Part shown: positions 8,468-16,173 of the stretch, in pieces | Layout: the number at the start of each line of letters is the position of its first letter | How positions within the stretch are numbered: the stretch's first letter is position 1 | DNA from: a virus | IMG/VR virus record: IMGVR_UViG_3300027973_000083 | Span: 1 to 44,374 of that record | DNA: 44,374 nucleotides | Reading direction: 5' to 3' (one strand) | Position numbers and translations under genes: made by a program | Notes under the pieces: model-generated | Told to the model about the DNA's origin: nothing | Database searches by the model: none | What the model saw: the letters and a program-made list of their open reading frames with translations, nothing else

Positions 8468-10497
8468 TATTTCACCTTAATTTCGCAATAGTCTGTTGTG
8501 CAATATGCTTCACCTTGAGCCTCAAGATTATCTACACCGTCGTAAATTGCTCCAAAGTCAATGTGCTTCAATTTGCCAATATAACCATTATACTCCTCTT
8601 CGGTAATCTGAGTATAGGGTTGTTGTGGATATGTATGGTTTCCCATTGGAAGGAACGAGACTGCCTTTAGTTGTCCCTCATACATATTAAGCGCTGGGGC
8701 AACATGCTTAGATTCTGTTTCTTTATCAAATGAAAGTGTTACAGAAACTCCATTATCTGACCAGTATTTTTGAGCAGTTGCAGCAAGTGCAATCTTTTCA
8801 AATAATGTTACATCTTTTTCAGAACGTTTTTGTCCTGATTTGATTGGGAAATAAACTACTGATGTATTTGCTGATACTACGTCATCTTCAATTGTGTACC
8901 CTGCTGCTTTGAACAAATGAATCATTGGATCTGTGTTTCCAAAACGAACGGCACGAAGGAAGAACTCTCCTCCAGGACCCCAGTGAACTCCAGGAGTTGC
9001 ACCAGAAAGAATTGAAACTGATCCTGATGGCTTAACTGTTGTTACACGAATTGATTCACGAACACACAGCCATTCTGAATATTGGTGATCATAATGACGA
9101 ATCTTGTTGTATCCTTCGTCCATCCATTCACGAACTGTTGGCAAACCTTTTTGATCTGCAAATGATGCAATACCAGTAAGAGATGTCCCAATACGACGAT
9201 TACGTTGCATGATACCGTTTGTTTGTGGCCAGTGTGTTGGAAGAAGAGTAACAGTTTTACCATACAGGTAAGCAAACTTTAATGTCTTGAGGAAGTCCTC
9301 CTTAGATTCATGACGATTTAAGTGCACTTCTACAAGCGTACATAATTCGTATGACTCCAATGGCTGCTCCGCACAAGGATTAAAGCCCATAACTCGATAG
9401 TCTTTTCCATCTGCTGGATCTGCAAGACGACCATAGTTACGAGCAACATCAAGCCAAATAAAACCTGGCTCTCCGTTATTAACAATTAGATCAGTATACT
9501 TTTCGTATTCCATTCCAACTGTTGCAGAAATTGAATTGTTTGACATCCATGCCCATCCTGGATTTTCTGGGTCAAAAGAGTTCCGCTCTGGAAATACTTC
9601 TGAGTTCTTAAGATTAATAAAATCTTCGTCTCCTGCTGCGCCTAAAGCAAGTGTTGCTGAACGACGAACATTTCCTGATACTACGCAGGTACCAATAAGA
9701 TTAATGATATCTGTAATAGCACGAGAATCTAAGGTTTCTCCTACTCTACCGCCAATTACACGGTCTATCTGTGTATGTAGTTGAATAAGTGGTGCTGGAC
9801 CGCTGGCGACCCCTCCAAAGCCTTTAATTGGTGCTCCTAGAGGTCTGATAAGGTCGTAGTTAAACTTCTGAATAGACTGATTTGGTCTTAGGTAAGAGTT
9901 AAGAAGAATTCTTACTGACTCAACCCATCCTTCACGAGTGTCTGGAATTTCGAACACCTGTTCTGGCTCTGTTGGAGCAGAGATTAAGAAATTCTTTTCC
10001 TGTCCCACAGTGTCAAACCCTACACCGATTCCAAGCATAAGAGCATCCATAACCCAAGCAAATAGGGCTCCTGGATCATTTTTATCAAGGTCTTTTGTAG
10101 ATACCATTGCACAATTTTGAAGTGCTGCTGAGTTCTTCTTCTCCATTGTCATATGAGTTCCAAAAGTCCACATACCTCTTCCTGGTGGCGTCCACTTTAA
10201 TTCAAACATTCTCTGGAAGGCTTCTTGAGCAGACTTCTGAGCCTTGTAATCATTCCATGGAAGACGGTTTTCTTTAGCATGATTCTTTTGTACTGAATAC
10301 ATGCCCTCGATTACACGACGACAAACATCATGCCATCTTTCCTTAGTTCCATCTTCCTTCATGCGAGAATATGTACGAATAAAAGTAATCTCTCCAAGTG
10401 AATTTTCTGCTGCATCCTTAAACCCAAATGGGCTTTCTTGGCTCTTGTACTTTTCTACGAAGTCTTCTGGAAGTTTAAAACTAAAAAAATCTGACAT
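8467..10497 (-). CDS. nrdJ: adenosylcobalamin-dependent (class II) ribonucleoside-triphosphate reductase
   Basis: 676 residues, matching monomeric class II reductases of the Lactobacillus leichmannii type. Visible motifs are N-C129-AMVS (redox Cys of the active site), NPCAEQPLESYELC at about residue 375 (radical-site Cys and redox partner), the LLPTHWPQTNG...RNRRIG stretch, and the C-terminal C666-TTDY-C671 pair that re-reduces the active site. It makes dNTPs from rNTPs without oxygen but needs B12, so the host must supply or salvage cobalamin. Expression is helped by AAAGGACG before the ATG and an extended -10 (TGCTATACT at 10533-10541). Unusually for a nucleotide gene, it sits among virion genes. 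Confidence 0.92.
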   Translation of the reverse strand: MSDFFSFKLPEDFVEKYKSQESPFGFKDAAENSLGEITFIRTYSRMKEDGTKERWHDVCRRVIEGMYSVQKNHAKENRLPWNDYKAQKSAQEAFQRMFELKWTPPGRGMWTFGTHMTMEKKNSAALQNCAMVSTKDLDKNDPGALFAWVMDALMLGIGVGFDTVGQEKNFLISAPTEPEQVFEIPDTREGWVESVRILLNSYLRPNQSIQKFNYDLIRPLGAPIKGFGGVASGPAPLIQLHTQIDRVIGGRVGETLDSRAITDIINLIGTCVVSGNVRRSATLALGAAGDEDFINLKNSEVFPERNSFDPENPGWAWMSNNSISATVGMEYEKYTDLIVNNGEPGFIWLDVARNYGRLADPADGKDYRVMGFNPCAEQPLESYELCTLVEVHLNRHESKEDFLKTLKFAYLYGKTVTLLPTHWPQTNGIMQRNRRIGTSLTGIASFADQKGLPTVREWMDEGYNKIRHYDHQYSEWLCVRESIRVTTVKPSGSVSILSGATPGVHWGPGGEFFLRAVRFGNTDPMIHLFKAAGYTIEDDVVSANTSVVYFPIKSGQKRSEKDVTLFEKIALAATAQKYWSDNGVSVTLSFDKETESKHVAPALNMYEGQLKAVSFLPMGNHTYPQQPYTQITEEEYNGYIGKLKHIDFGAIYDGVDNLEAQGEAYCTTDYCEIKVK

Positions 10498-10570
10498 AAT
10501 ATGTATCGTCCTTTCAAAAACGGAATAGCCTAAGTATAGCAGAGTTTTTAAAAAAGTAAAACTCTACCTT
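10498..10570 (-). promoter_or_regulatory. promoter and leader of the reductase gene
   Basis: Reading the minus strand, TGC-TATACT (10533-10541) is a good extended -10; the -35 position is weak (TTTTAC). The leader then carries AAAGGACG before ATG 10497. Whether a cobalamin riboswitch is present was considered; the leader is too short for one. Confidence 0.5.
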
Positions 10571-10586
10571 AATCTATAGTTTAGAG

Positions 10587-10721
10587 TTAAGAGAAACTCA
10601 TACCTCTATCATGAGAAATAGGAAAACATCTTTCACAATAAGATCTTGATGCACTTGTAACTGGACAAGACTTAGTAACAACCTTGTGACCAAAAACAAA
10701 ACACAAAATCTTTTTAGATAT
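10587..10721 (-). CDS. tiny Cys-rich protein with a probable AUA (or TTG) start
   Basis: 44 codons with a zinc-knuckle look: LCFVFGHK, then KSCP, then YCERCFP. No ATG exists. The reading frame opens at ATA 10719-10721, which overlaps the upstream stop as TAATA, exactly where the neighbouring genes use TAATG. The next option is TTG at 10706 (39 codons). The coding character (conserved-type Cys/His spacing) makes it more than chance, but expression is unproven; it could be a gene that lost its ATG. Confidence 0.4.
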   Translation of the reverse strand: MSKKILCFVFGHKVVTKSCPVTSASRSYCERCFPISHDRGMSFS

Positions 10722-11392
10722 TAAAGTTCTACCCATAGTGAATCTACGCCAAGACCTCTTGGACAAATATCATATGCAATAGTAATTCTGCTCTTTTCAC
10801 TCCACCATAAATCTCTTGTATGAGGGTGACCAGTTTCTGAAACAATTGCTCTATTGTTAATATTAACATTGTCAAAATCTTTAACTCTATCAATTTGATA
10901 AAAAGTTACAGAAGGCTCTGCATTTACACAATAATAACCATGAAATACTGGAGCGCCTTGACCTCCCATATGGTCGTGCAAGTTCATTTTTACAGAAGAT
11001 TCATCTGGATTAGCAGCAAGCCATTGCTCTCTTGTTCCAGGTAGCATCTTCTTGTCTAAGTTATACCAGCCTTTAATTGCATATTCTTGCTCATTAAAAT
11101 CAATACCATAATAAGCAGATGCTTCAAAAACTAAGTCTCTCAGGGTGTCTTTTAGTTTATCTAATCCTGGGTGACTATATGTGTTTTTGTCAAATATGTT
11201 ATAGTGATGAGCCAGTTGTGTCGAAGGCCCATGATCTTCATTTACTCCAATTAGTTCTTCTTTTGGAATAAAATCTCTTTGTCCTGCAACCATCTTTTTT
11301 TGATCATCAACAAGGTAATCAAATAAAGAGTCTAAATCATTATCAATAATCTTATCAAAAAACTTATGTGGTGGTTTAGACATCGCTATCAT
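10721..11392 (-). CDS. 2OG-Fe oxygenase-like protein, paralogue A
   Basis: 223 residues from ATG 11392, which overlaps the upstream stop (ATGA). A His-rich segment NLHDHMGGQGAPVFHGYY, then SETGHPH, then RITIAYDI near the C-terminus, has the order expected of putative 2OG-Fe(II) oxygenases (first His cluster, distal His, Arg on the last strand). It is clearly paralogous to the adjacent gene over its whole length. The precise iron ligands are uncertain because the first motif is H-D-H rather than a clear HxD. Role unknown; modification of virion proteins or metabolites is possible. Confidence 0.6.
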   Translation of the reverse strand: MIAMSKPPHKFFDKIIDNDLDSLFDYLVDDQKKMVAGQRDFIPKEELIGVNEDHGPSTQLAHHYNIFDKNTYSHPGLDKLKDTLRDLVFEASAYYGIDFNEQEYAIKGWYNLDKKMLPGTREQWLAANPDESSVKMNLHDHMGGQGAPVFHGYYCVNAEPSVTFYQIDRVKDFDNVNINNRAIVSETGHPHTRDLWWSEKSRITIAYDICPRGLGVDSLWVEL

Positions 11393-12051
11393 GATAATGG
11401 GATCCAATGCTGTTCTTGACCCATGCCGTGAGTAATTAGGTCTCTTAATGGAATAACATCGTATGCAACAGTAATTCTTGGACCTTCCCAGTCCCAGTCA
11501 GCCATGGCGTGTGGATGTCCCATTTCAGAAAGAATTGCTCTATTATCAATATTAACATTCTCAACATTTTTATTGAATACACGATAATGTGTTGTTGATG
11601 GAGCAGCCTTTACACAATAGTATCCATGGAAGTTTGGGGCGCCTTCTGGACCATGATCATGCCAATCTAGTTTGCCTTTGCCTTTATTGGTAATGTTAAA
11701 CCATCCCTGAAGCATATATTGGTTTGCATTAAAATCAACACCATAATAGTCACATGCTTCTTTTGTCATATCTCCAATTGCCTTGTATAGGCTATAAAGT
11801 TCTTTACTGTGAAATTGGAAAACATTATATTGTCTCCACTTCATTGTTGAAACACTGTTTGACTGCTTCCATATTTCATTTTCTCCAACTGGAGTTACGC
11901 CAATAATTTCTGCGTTTTGAATTTTAGTATATCGATCTTGAAGATCTGCTGACAACTTGTTTAAATCATTACCAAGAAATCTCTCAAAAAACCTATGAGG
12001 TTGTGGAGACCTGCTTGTACTTTCCACCATCGGTGGGTAGTTTGAATTCAT
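11389..12051 (-). CDS. 2OG-Fe oxygenase-like protein, paralogue B
   Basis: 220 residues. Shares with its neighbour the WHDHGPEGAPNFHGYYCV motif, the LSEMGHPHA distal motif and PRITVAYDV near the end. The pair probably arose by tandem duplication and has diverged considerably. A TATACT box lies about 40 bases upstream and AGGGG precedes ATG 12051, so a promoter may start here. Together with the gene at 7937 it gives three oxygenase-like genes around the reductase. Confidence 0.6.
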   Translation of the reverse strand: MNSNYPPMVESTSRSPQPHRFFERFLGNDLNKLSADLQDRYTKIQNAEIIGVTPVGENEIWKQSNSVSTMKWRQYNVFQFHSKELYSLYKAIGDMTKEACDYYGVDFNANQYMLQGWFNITNKGKGKLDWHDHGPEGAPNFHGYYCVKAAPSTTHYRVFNKNVENVNIDNRAILSEMGHPHAMADWDWEGPRITVAYDVIPLRDLITHGMGQEQHWIPLS

Positions 12052-12092
12052 ATTTTTCCCCTATTCAACTAGTAAATAAAGTATATCACATG

Positions 12093-13655
12093 CTACGCTT
12101 GTGGTGTTTGAGTCTGATCGTAGAAGTCTTTACCATCATGAGTAAGTGAATGCTCAGTGAAGAATATGTCATAAGGCTCACAGTTAATTGTGATAACATT
12201 TGTTGTTCCCTCAAGAACTTCAAGTTCAGTAATAGGTGACCACGCTGATAAAGAGTAATCCCATACCAAGTCTGTTTGAACTATATCTTTAGCCCATTCA
12301 AATGTTGATACTCCTGCTCTTTGTACAAGAATTAGGTGGTTTGGAGAGAATGCGTCTCCATTTAGTCTAACTGTTGAGTCTACAGGGTGTGTGCTTATTC
12401 TATTAATTGTTGTTACAACATTTTCTGCTGTAGTTAAGTCTGCTGATGCTGACCAATCATAGATTGTTGCTGACTCTGTATTTTCAAGTCCTGGAAGAGA
12501 CAATGACTTTAATTCATCGCCAACATTAAGATCTTGAGCCTCTTTAAGGCTTCCATCAGACATTCTAACCTTAGTCTTAGGTCCAAGAGAGTAGTATCCT
12601 GACCATGGTGAGAATCCGAATACACCGAATGGTGAGAATCCGAATACACCGAATGGTGAGAATCCGAATACACCGAATGGTGAGAATCCAAACACTGAGA
12701 ATGGTGAGAATGGTGAGAATCCGAATACACTGAATGGTGAGAATCCAAACACGTAGAAAGGAGTAAATGAAAACACTGAAAATGGTGTTACAGGTGCAAA
12801 CGAAAATACGCTAAATGGAATAAATGAGAACACTCCGAATGGGGCAAACGAGAACACTCCAAATGGAGTAAACGAGAATATAGGTGTGAATGAAAACACT
12901 CCGAATGGTGTAAACGAGAATACGCCAAATGGTGCAAATGAGAACACTCCAAACGGTGCAAATGAGAACACTGGTGTAAACGAGAATACTCCAAATGGAG
13001 CAAACGAGAATACACCAAACGGTGTAAATGAGAATGTTGTTACGGATGCAGAGGCACTAGATAGTTCTGACCATCCCTTTGAGTTATAGGCACGAACACG
13101 ATATGTCTGTGATGTTCCTGCTTCTTGGTTTACATTTATAGATGTTCCAGAAGTATAAACTGTCTTTCCATCTGATGATGTAATTTCATAGTTTGTTATT
13201 GCTGCTCCGCCATTATCTGCAGGTGCTTGCCAAGATACGCTATCGTAGCCTGCTCCAGTTGGTGAAGAGGCTGTAACTGATGTTGGTGCATCAGGAACTG
13301 TAATAGATGCTACTGATCCAGCATTATATTCGCTTGAATCTCCATATGATGTGTTAACTGCTTTAATTGTCCATGTGTAGTTTGCTCCGCCACGAAGACC
13401 TGTGGCTACGTAAGGTGAAGAAGTTACACCAGGGAAAGTCTTATTTCCATAATTTGGGTTATATGCTGTAAGGGTATAGGATGTTGGTGCTGCTCCGTAT
13501 GTTGGGGCTGTAAATGTAATTGTAAACTGTCCACTTAAGTATGTAAAACCAGAGTTAACTACAGAAACAATCGTTGGTTCTGTTGGGCTAATCGCCTGAT
13601 ATCTTGGAACAGTCTTTGACTGCTTTCCTGCTTTACCACCTTTACGAATTGGCAT
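12093..13655 (-). CDS. fibre protein: two FnIII domains, FSFTPFGV repeats, C-terminal Hint domain
   Basis: 520 residues. About 25-120 and 122-207 are fibronectin type III domains (VPDAPTSVTASSPTG start of the second). About 208-353 is an aromatic repeat of period near 8, of the form [SG]F[TAS]PF[GS]VF. From Ser356 to the end is a Hint-type domain: SLGPKTKVRMSDGS start, LNVGDEL, SPNH (block B position), then CEPYDIFF and LTHD at the end. Hint domains carry out self-cleavage or splicing, but here Ser replaces Cys1 and the terminal HN is HD with no clear extein. AAAGGGG precedes the ATG. A virion surface role is inferred from its neighbours. Confidence 0.72.
   Translation of the reverse strand: MPIRKGGKAGKQSKTVPRYQAISPTEPTIVSVVNSGFTYLSGQFTITFTAPTYGAAPTSYTLTAYNPNYGNKTFPGVTSSPYVATGLRGGANYTWTIKAVNTSYGDSSEYNAGSVASITVPDAPTSVTASSPTGAGYDSVSWQAPADNGGAAITNYEITSSDGKTVYTSGTSINVNQEAGTSQTYRVRAYNSKGWSELSSASASVTTFSFTPFGVFSFAPFGVFSFTPVFSFAPFGVFSFAPFGVFSFTPFGVFSFTPIFSFTPFGVFSFAPFGVFSFIPFSVFSFAPVTPFSVFSFTPFYVFGFSPFSVFGFSPFSPFSVFGFSPFGVFGFSPFGVFGFSPFGVFGFSPWSGYYSLGPKTKVRMSDGSLKEAQDLNVGDELKSLSLPGLENTESATIYDWSASADLTTAENVVTTINRISTHPVDSTVRLNGDAFSPNHLILVQRAGVSTFEWAKDIVQTDLVWDYSLSAWSPITELEVLEGTTNVITINCEPYDIFFTEHSLTHDGKDFYDQTQTPQA
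12605..13035. repeat. in-frame 24-base tandem repeats inside the FnIII/Hint fibre gene
   Basis: Three perfect 24-base units lie at 12605-12628, 12629-12652 and 12653-12676, followed by degenerate units to about 13035. Because the unit is a multiple of three, gain or loss would lengthen or shorten the aromatic repeat without a frameshift. Some units are truncated (PVFSF, FSPFSV), which looks like past slippage. Confidence 0.85.
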
Positions 13656-13685
13656 TTTATTCCCCTTTTCTTATTTGTATTTTAA

Positions 13686-15635
13686 TTATGCTGTTAGATC
13701 GCCTGAAAGGATCCAGATATTGGTATCACGCTTTGTTAGCGTTCCACCTGAGTACTGAGCACGAAGTTTTAGTCCTGGAGTATAATAAATTGTTACTCCT
13801 GATGCTGCAGCAATTGTTGTTTGTCCAGTTCCCTTTTGGAAAACGTCAACAGATGTTCCTATTGGAAATGCTACTGTAGCATTAGTTGGAACAGTTATAG
13901 TTGTTGCGCTTGAAGAGTTTGTTTCAACCATATTTGTTGCATCAGATAGAGCAAGTGTATAACTTGTTGTCTGTGTATTAAATGATGACAGTGTTGCTGA
14001 ATCAAGTTCAGTTTTACTTGCCTTAAGAGCAAGAGCATTTGTCATTGTAGTTGAGAAGTTTGCATCGCTACCCAGTGCTGTTGCCAACTCATTTAATGTA
14101 TTAAGAGTTCCAGGTGCTGAAGCAACTAACGCTGCAATTGCTGAGTCAGCATATGCTGTTGTTGCTATCTGAGTATTATTTGTTCCTGCTGTTGCTGTAG
14201 GAGCAGTTGGTGTACCAGTAAATGCTGGTGATGCAACTGATGCCTTCAAAGCATCTGCAGTATCTACATATGTCTTAGTAGCCAAGGCTGCTGTATCAGC
14301 AATTCCGTGGATATCTGTAGTGTCTGTAGCATGTGATGACAATGCTGAATCAGAGTATGTCTTAGTAGCAAGTGCTGCTGTATCAGCAATACCATGAACG
14401 TTTGTTGTTGCTGAATTATGTGTTGTAAGTGCTGTTCCTGCTGCTGTTGCAGCATCTGCAATTGCTTCTGTTTTAGCAGTTGCTACGTTTGCTGTAGTTG
14501 CTAGAAGGGCTGTATTAGCAATTCCATGAACGTCAGTTGTGTCTGCTTGGTGAGATCCTACTGCTGAATCAGCGTATGTCTTTGTGGCAAGTGCTGAAGT
14601 ATCAGCAATACCATGAACATCAGTTGTATCTGATCCGTGAGCAAGAACTGCTGCATCTGCCTTAGCCTGTGCTCCAGAAGATGTTTCAAGAACTGAAGTA
14701 TCTGCAATTCCGTGAACAGAAGTTGTATCTGATGAGTGTGTTCCAAGAGCAGTAGTTGCAGCGGTATCTGCTGCTGCAATAGCCTCTGACTTTGCAGTTG
14801 CTACATTTGCTGTAGTTGCAAGAAGTGCTGTGTCAGCAATTCCATGAACGTTTGTTGTATCTGTTCCATGTGTTCCAATTGCTGTATCTGTATAAGATGC
14901 TGCTGTCTGTGTTGCTGCTGTCTCTGCTGCATCTGCTGCTGCATCTGCATATGCCTTTGTAGAAAGAAGGGCTGTGTCAGCAATTCCATGAACATTTGTG
15001 GTATCTGCAGTATGGGTATTAATTGCTGTCTCTATTTCAGTTGCAACATATGTATTTCTTGCAGTTGTCATACTTGTTTCTGATGCATCAATTTCAGACT
15101 CAACAAATGCTTTTGTTGCAAGCAATGTTGTATCTGCAATACCATGAATGTTTGTTGAGTCGTTGCTAAACTCTGTGATAGCAGTTGAAATTGCTGTAGC
15201 AACTGTTGCATTTGTAGCAAGAACAGTTGTATCTGTAATTCCATGGACATTTGTTGTATCCGCATTGTGTGTATTAACTGCACCATTAACTACGGATCCA
15301 ATCATGTCTACTGCACTGGCTAATTCTCCAAGAGTGTCGAGTGCTGCTGGGGCATTTGTTATAAGAGACCCTAGTTGTGAGATAGGAACTTGGCCTTGGC
15401 TATTAAGTGTGGCAACACCACCAGGTACAGCCATTTGTGAATCTAAAATAAAACCTGAAGTATCAAGGTCTCCAAAATCTTTAAAATACGACAGGGCAGA
15501 CCATTGGTTGGTACCGTCACCCATCTTAAACATACCTGAATCAGTTTCAAAACCAATTTCACCTGCTGCTAATACTGGGTTTGCTGCAGTCCATTGTGAC
15601 GCAGTACCTCTACGCTGTTGCATTCTAGTTGCCAT
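13686..15635 (-). CDS. long tail fibre with VHGIADT repeats
   Basis: 649 residues. The N-terminus (RMQQRRGTASQWTAANPVL, then GEIGFETDSGMFKMGDGTNQW) is the common phage fibre attachment module. The centre holds nine repeats of H-x7-[VI]HGIADT separated by Ala/Thr/Lys helical segments, a trimeric-fibre pattern. The last 75 residues (VTITVPTNA-like to WILSGDLTA) are shared with the protein at 24529. It is translated from AAGGAGAG. Probably a receptor-binding or neck fibre. Confidence 0.75.
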   Translation of the reverse strand: MATRMQQRRGTASQWTAANPVLAAGEIGFETDSGMFKMGDGTNQWSALSYFKDFGDLDTSGFILDSQMAVPGGVATLNSQGQVPISQLGSLITNAPAALDTLGELASAVDMIGSVVNGAVNTHNADTTNVHGITDTTVLATNATVATAISTAITEFSNDSTNIHGIADTTLLATKAFVESEIDASETSMTTARNTYVATEIETAINTHTADTTNVHGIADTALLSTKAYADAAADAAETAATQTAASYTDTAIGTHGTDTTNVHGIADTALLATTANVATAKSEAIAAADTAATTALGTHSSDTTSVHGIADTSVLETSSGAQAKADAAVLAHGSDTTDVHGIADTSALATKTYADSAVGSHQADTTDVHGIANTALLATTANVATAKTEAIADAATAAGTALTTHNSATTNVHGIADTAALATKTYSDSALSSHATDTTDIHGIADTAALATKTYVDTADALKASVASPAFTGTPTAPTATAGTNNTQIATTAYADSAIAALVASAPGTLNTLNELATALGSDANFSTTMTNALALKASKTELDSATLSSFNTQTTSYTLALSDATNMVETNSSSATTITVPTNATVAFPIGTSVDVFQKGTGQTTIAAASGVTIYYTPGLKLRAQYSGGTLTKRDTNIWILSGDLTA

Positions 15636-15688
15636 TTATCTCTCCTTATGGGGGCTGCCCATTATTCTCTTATTATAACATCAATTTA

Positions 15689-16138
15689 TTAATTGAAATT
15701 ATCTACTGCACTACCGCCATCGAATACTACTGTCCAAGTTGTATCACTTGGTCCACCAGCATCCAAACCTACACCCAATGGGCTATTAAAAGTTCCAGCA
15801 TTATAGAACTGCGAAACAATGAAACCTGTTCCATCAATTGCAGTATCGTGAATGTGCTCTGGAAGTGTGTTTGTATCATCAATAGTTGCTTGGGTATACC
15901 AAGAACCGTTGTAATAAAAATTAATTCTACTTGTTAAAGTGTCTAACCATTGTGTTCCATTAGTTGGTGAAGAAGGAGCAGTTGTGCCTACAGCCATTGA
16001 ACGACTATCGACATACTCCTTAGTTGCTGCATGTGAAGCAAGAGTTGGATCTCCCACTGTTACTGCATCTCCGAATGTACCGCCGTTTGATACGACTAAT
16101 CCATTCTTGACTCTGAAGTCTTTATCGACTGTTGTCAT
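15689..16138 (-). CDS. small fibre/virion protein
   Basis: 149 residues, beginning VDKDFRVKNGLVVSNGGTFG, the same start module as the neighbouring 597-residue fibre (VNKDFKIKSGLIVEG). It contains LASHAATKEYVDSR, a junction seen in many tail fibres, and INFYYNGSWYTQA, similar to a stretch of the 24529 protein. Preceded by GGGAG. A structural role is supported by shared modules; the exact position in the virion is unknown. Confidence 0.6.
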   Translation of the reverse strand: MTTVDKDFRVKNGLVVSNGGTFGDAVTVGDPTLASHAATKEYVDSRSMAVGTTAPSSPTNGTQWLDTLTSRINFYYNGSWYTQATIDDTNTLPEHIHDTAIDGTGFIVSQFYNAGTFNSPLGVGLDAGGPSDTTWTVVFDGGSAVDNFN

Positions 16139-16173
16139 TTACTACTCCCTCTTCCAACTATTTTTATTTTTTA

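Noticed and set aside
10498-10586. Cobalamin riboswitch before the reductase
   Set aside because: The leader is under 40 bases and lacks the needed structure.
12093-12590. True intein that splices
   Set aside because: No C-extein nucleophile or flanking enzyme; block order fits a terminal Hint domain instead.
12605-13035. Possible CRISPR array because of regular repeats
   Set aside because: Units are contiguous without unique spacers and encode an in-frame protein repeat.
12886-13089. Plus-strand frame of NENTPNG repeats
   Set aside because: It is the mirror of the aromatic repeat on the minus strand, with no ribosome site.
14844-15083. Cys-rich plus-strand frame across the VHGIADT fibre
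   Set aside because: Antisense artefact of Ala/Thr repeats; no start signals.
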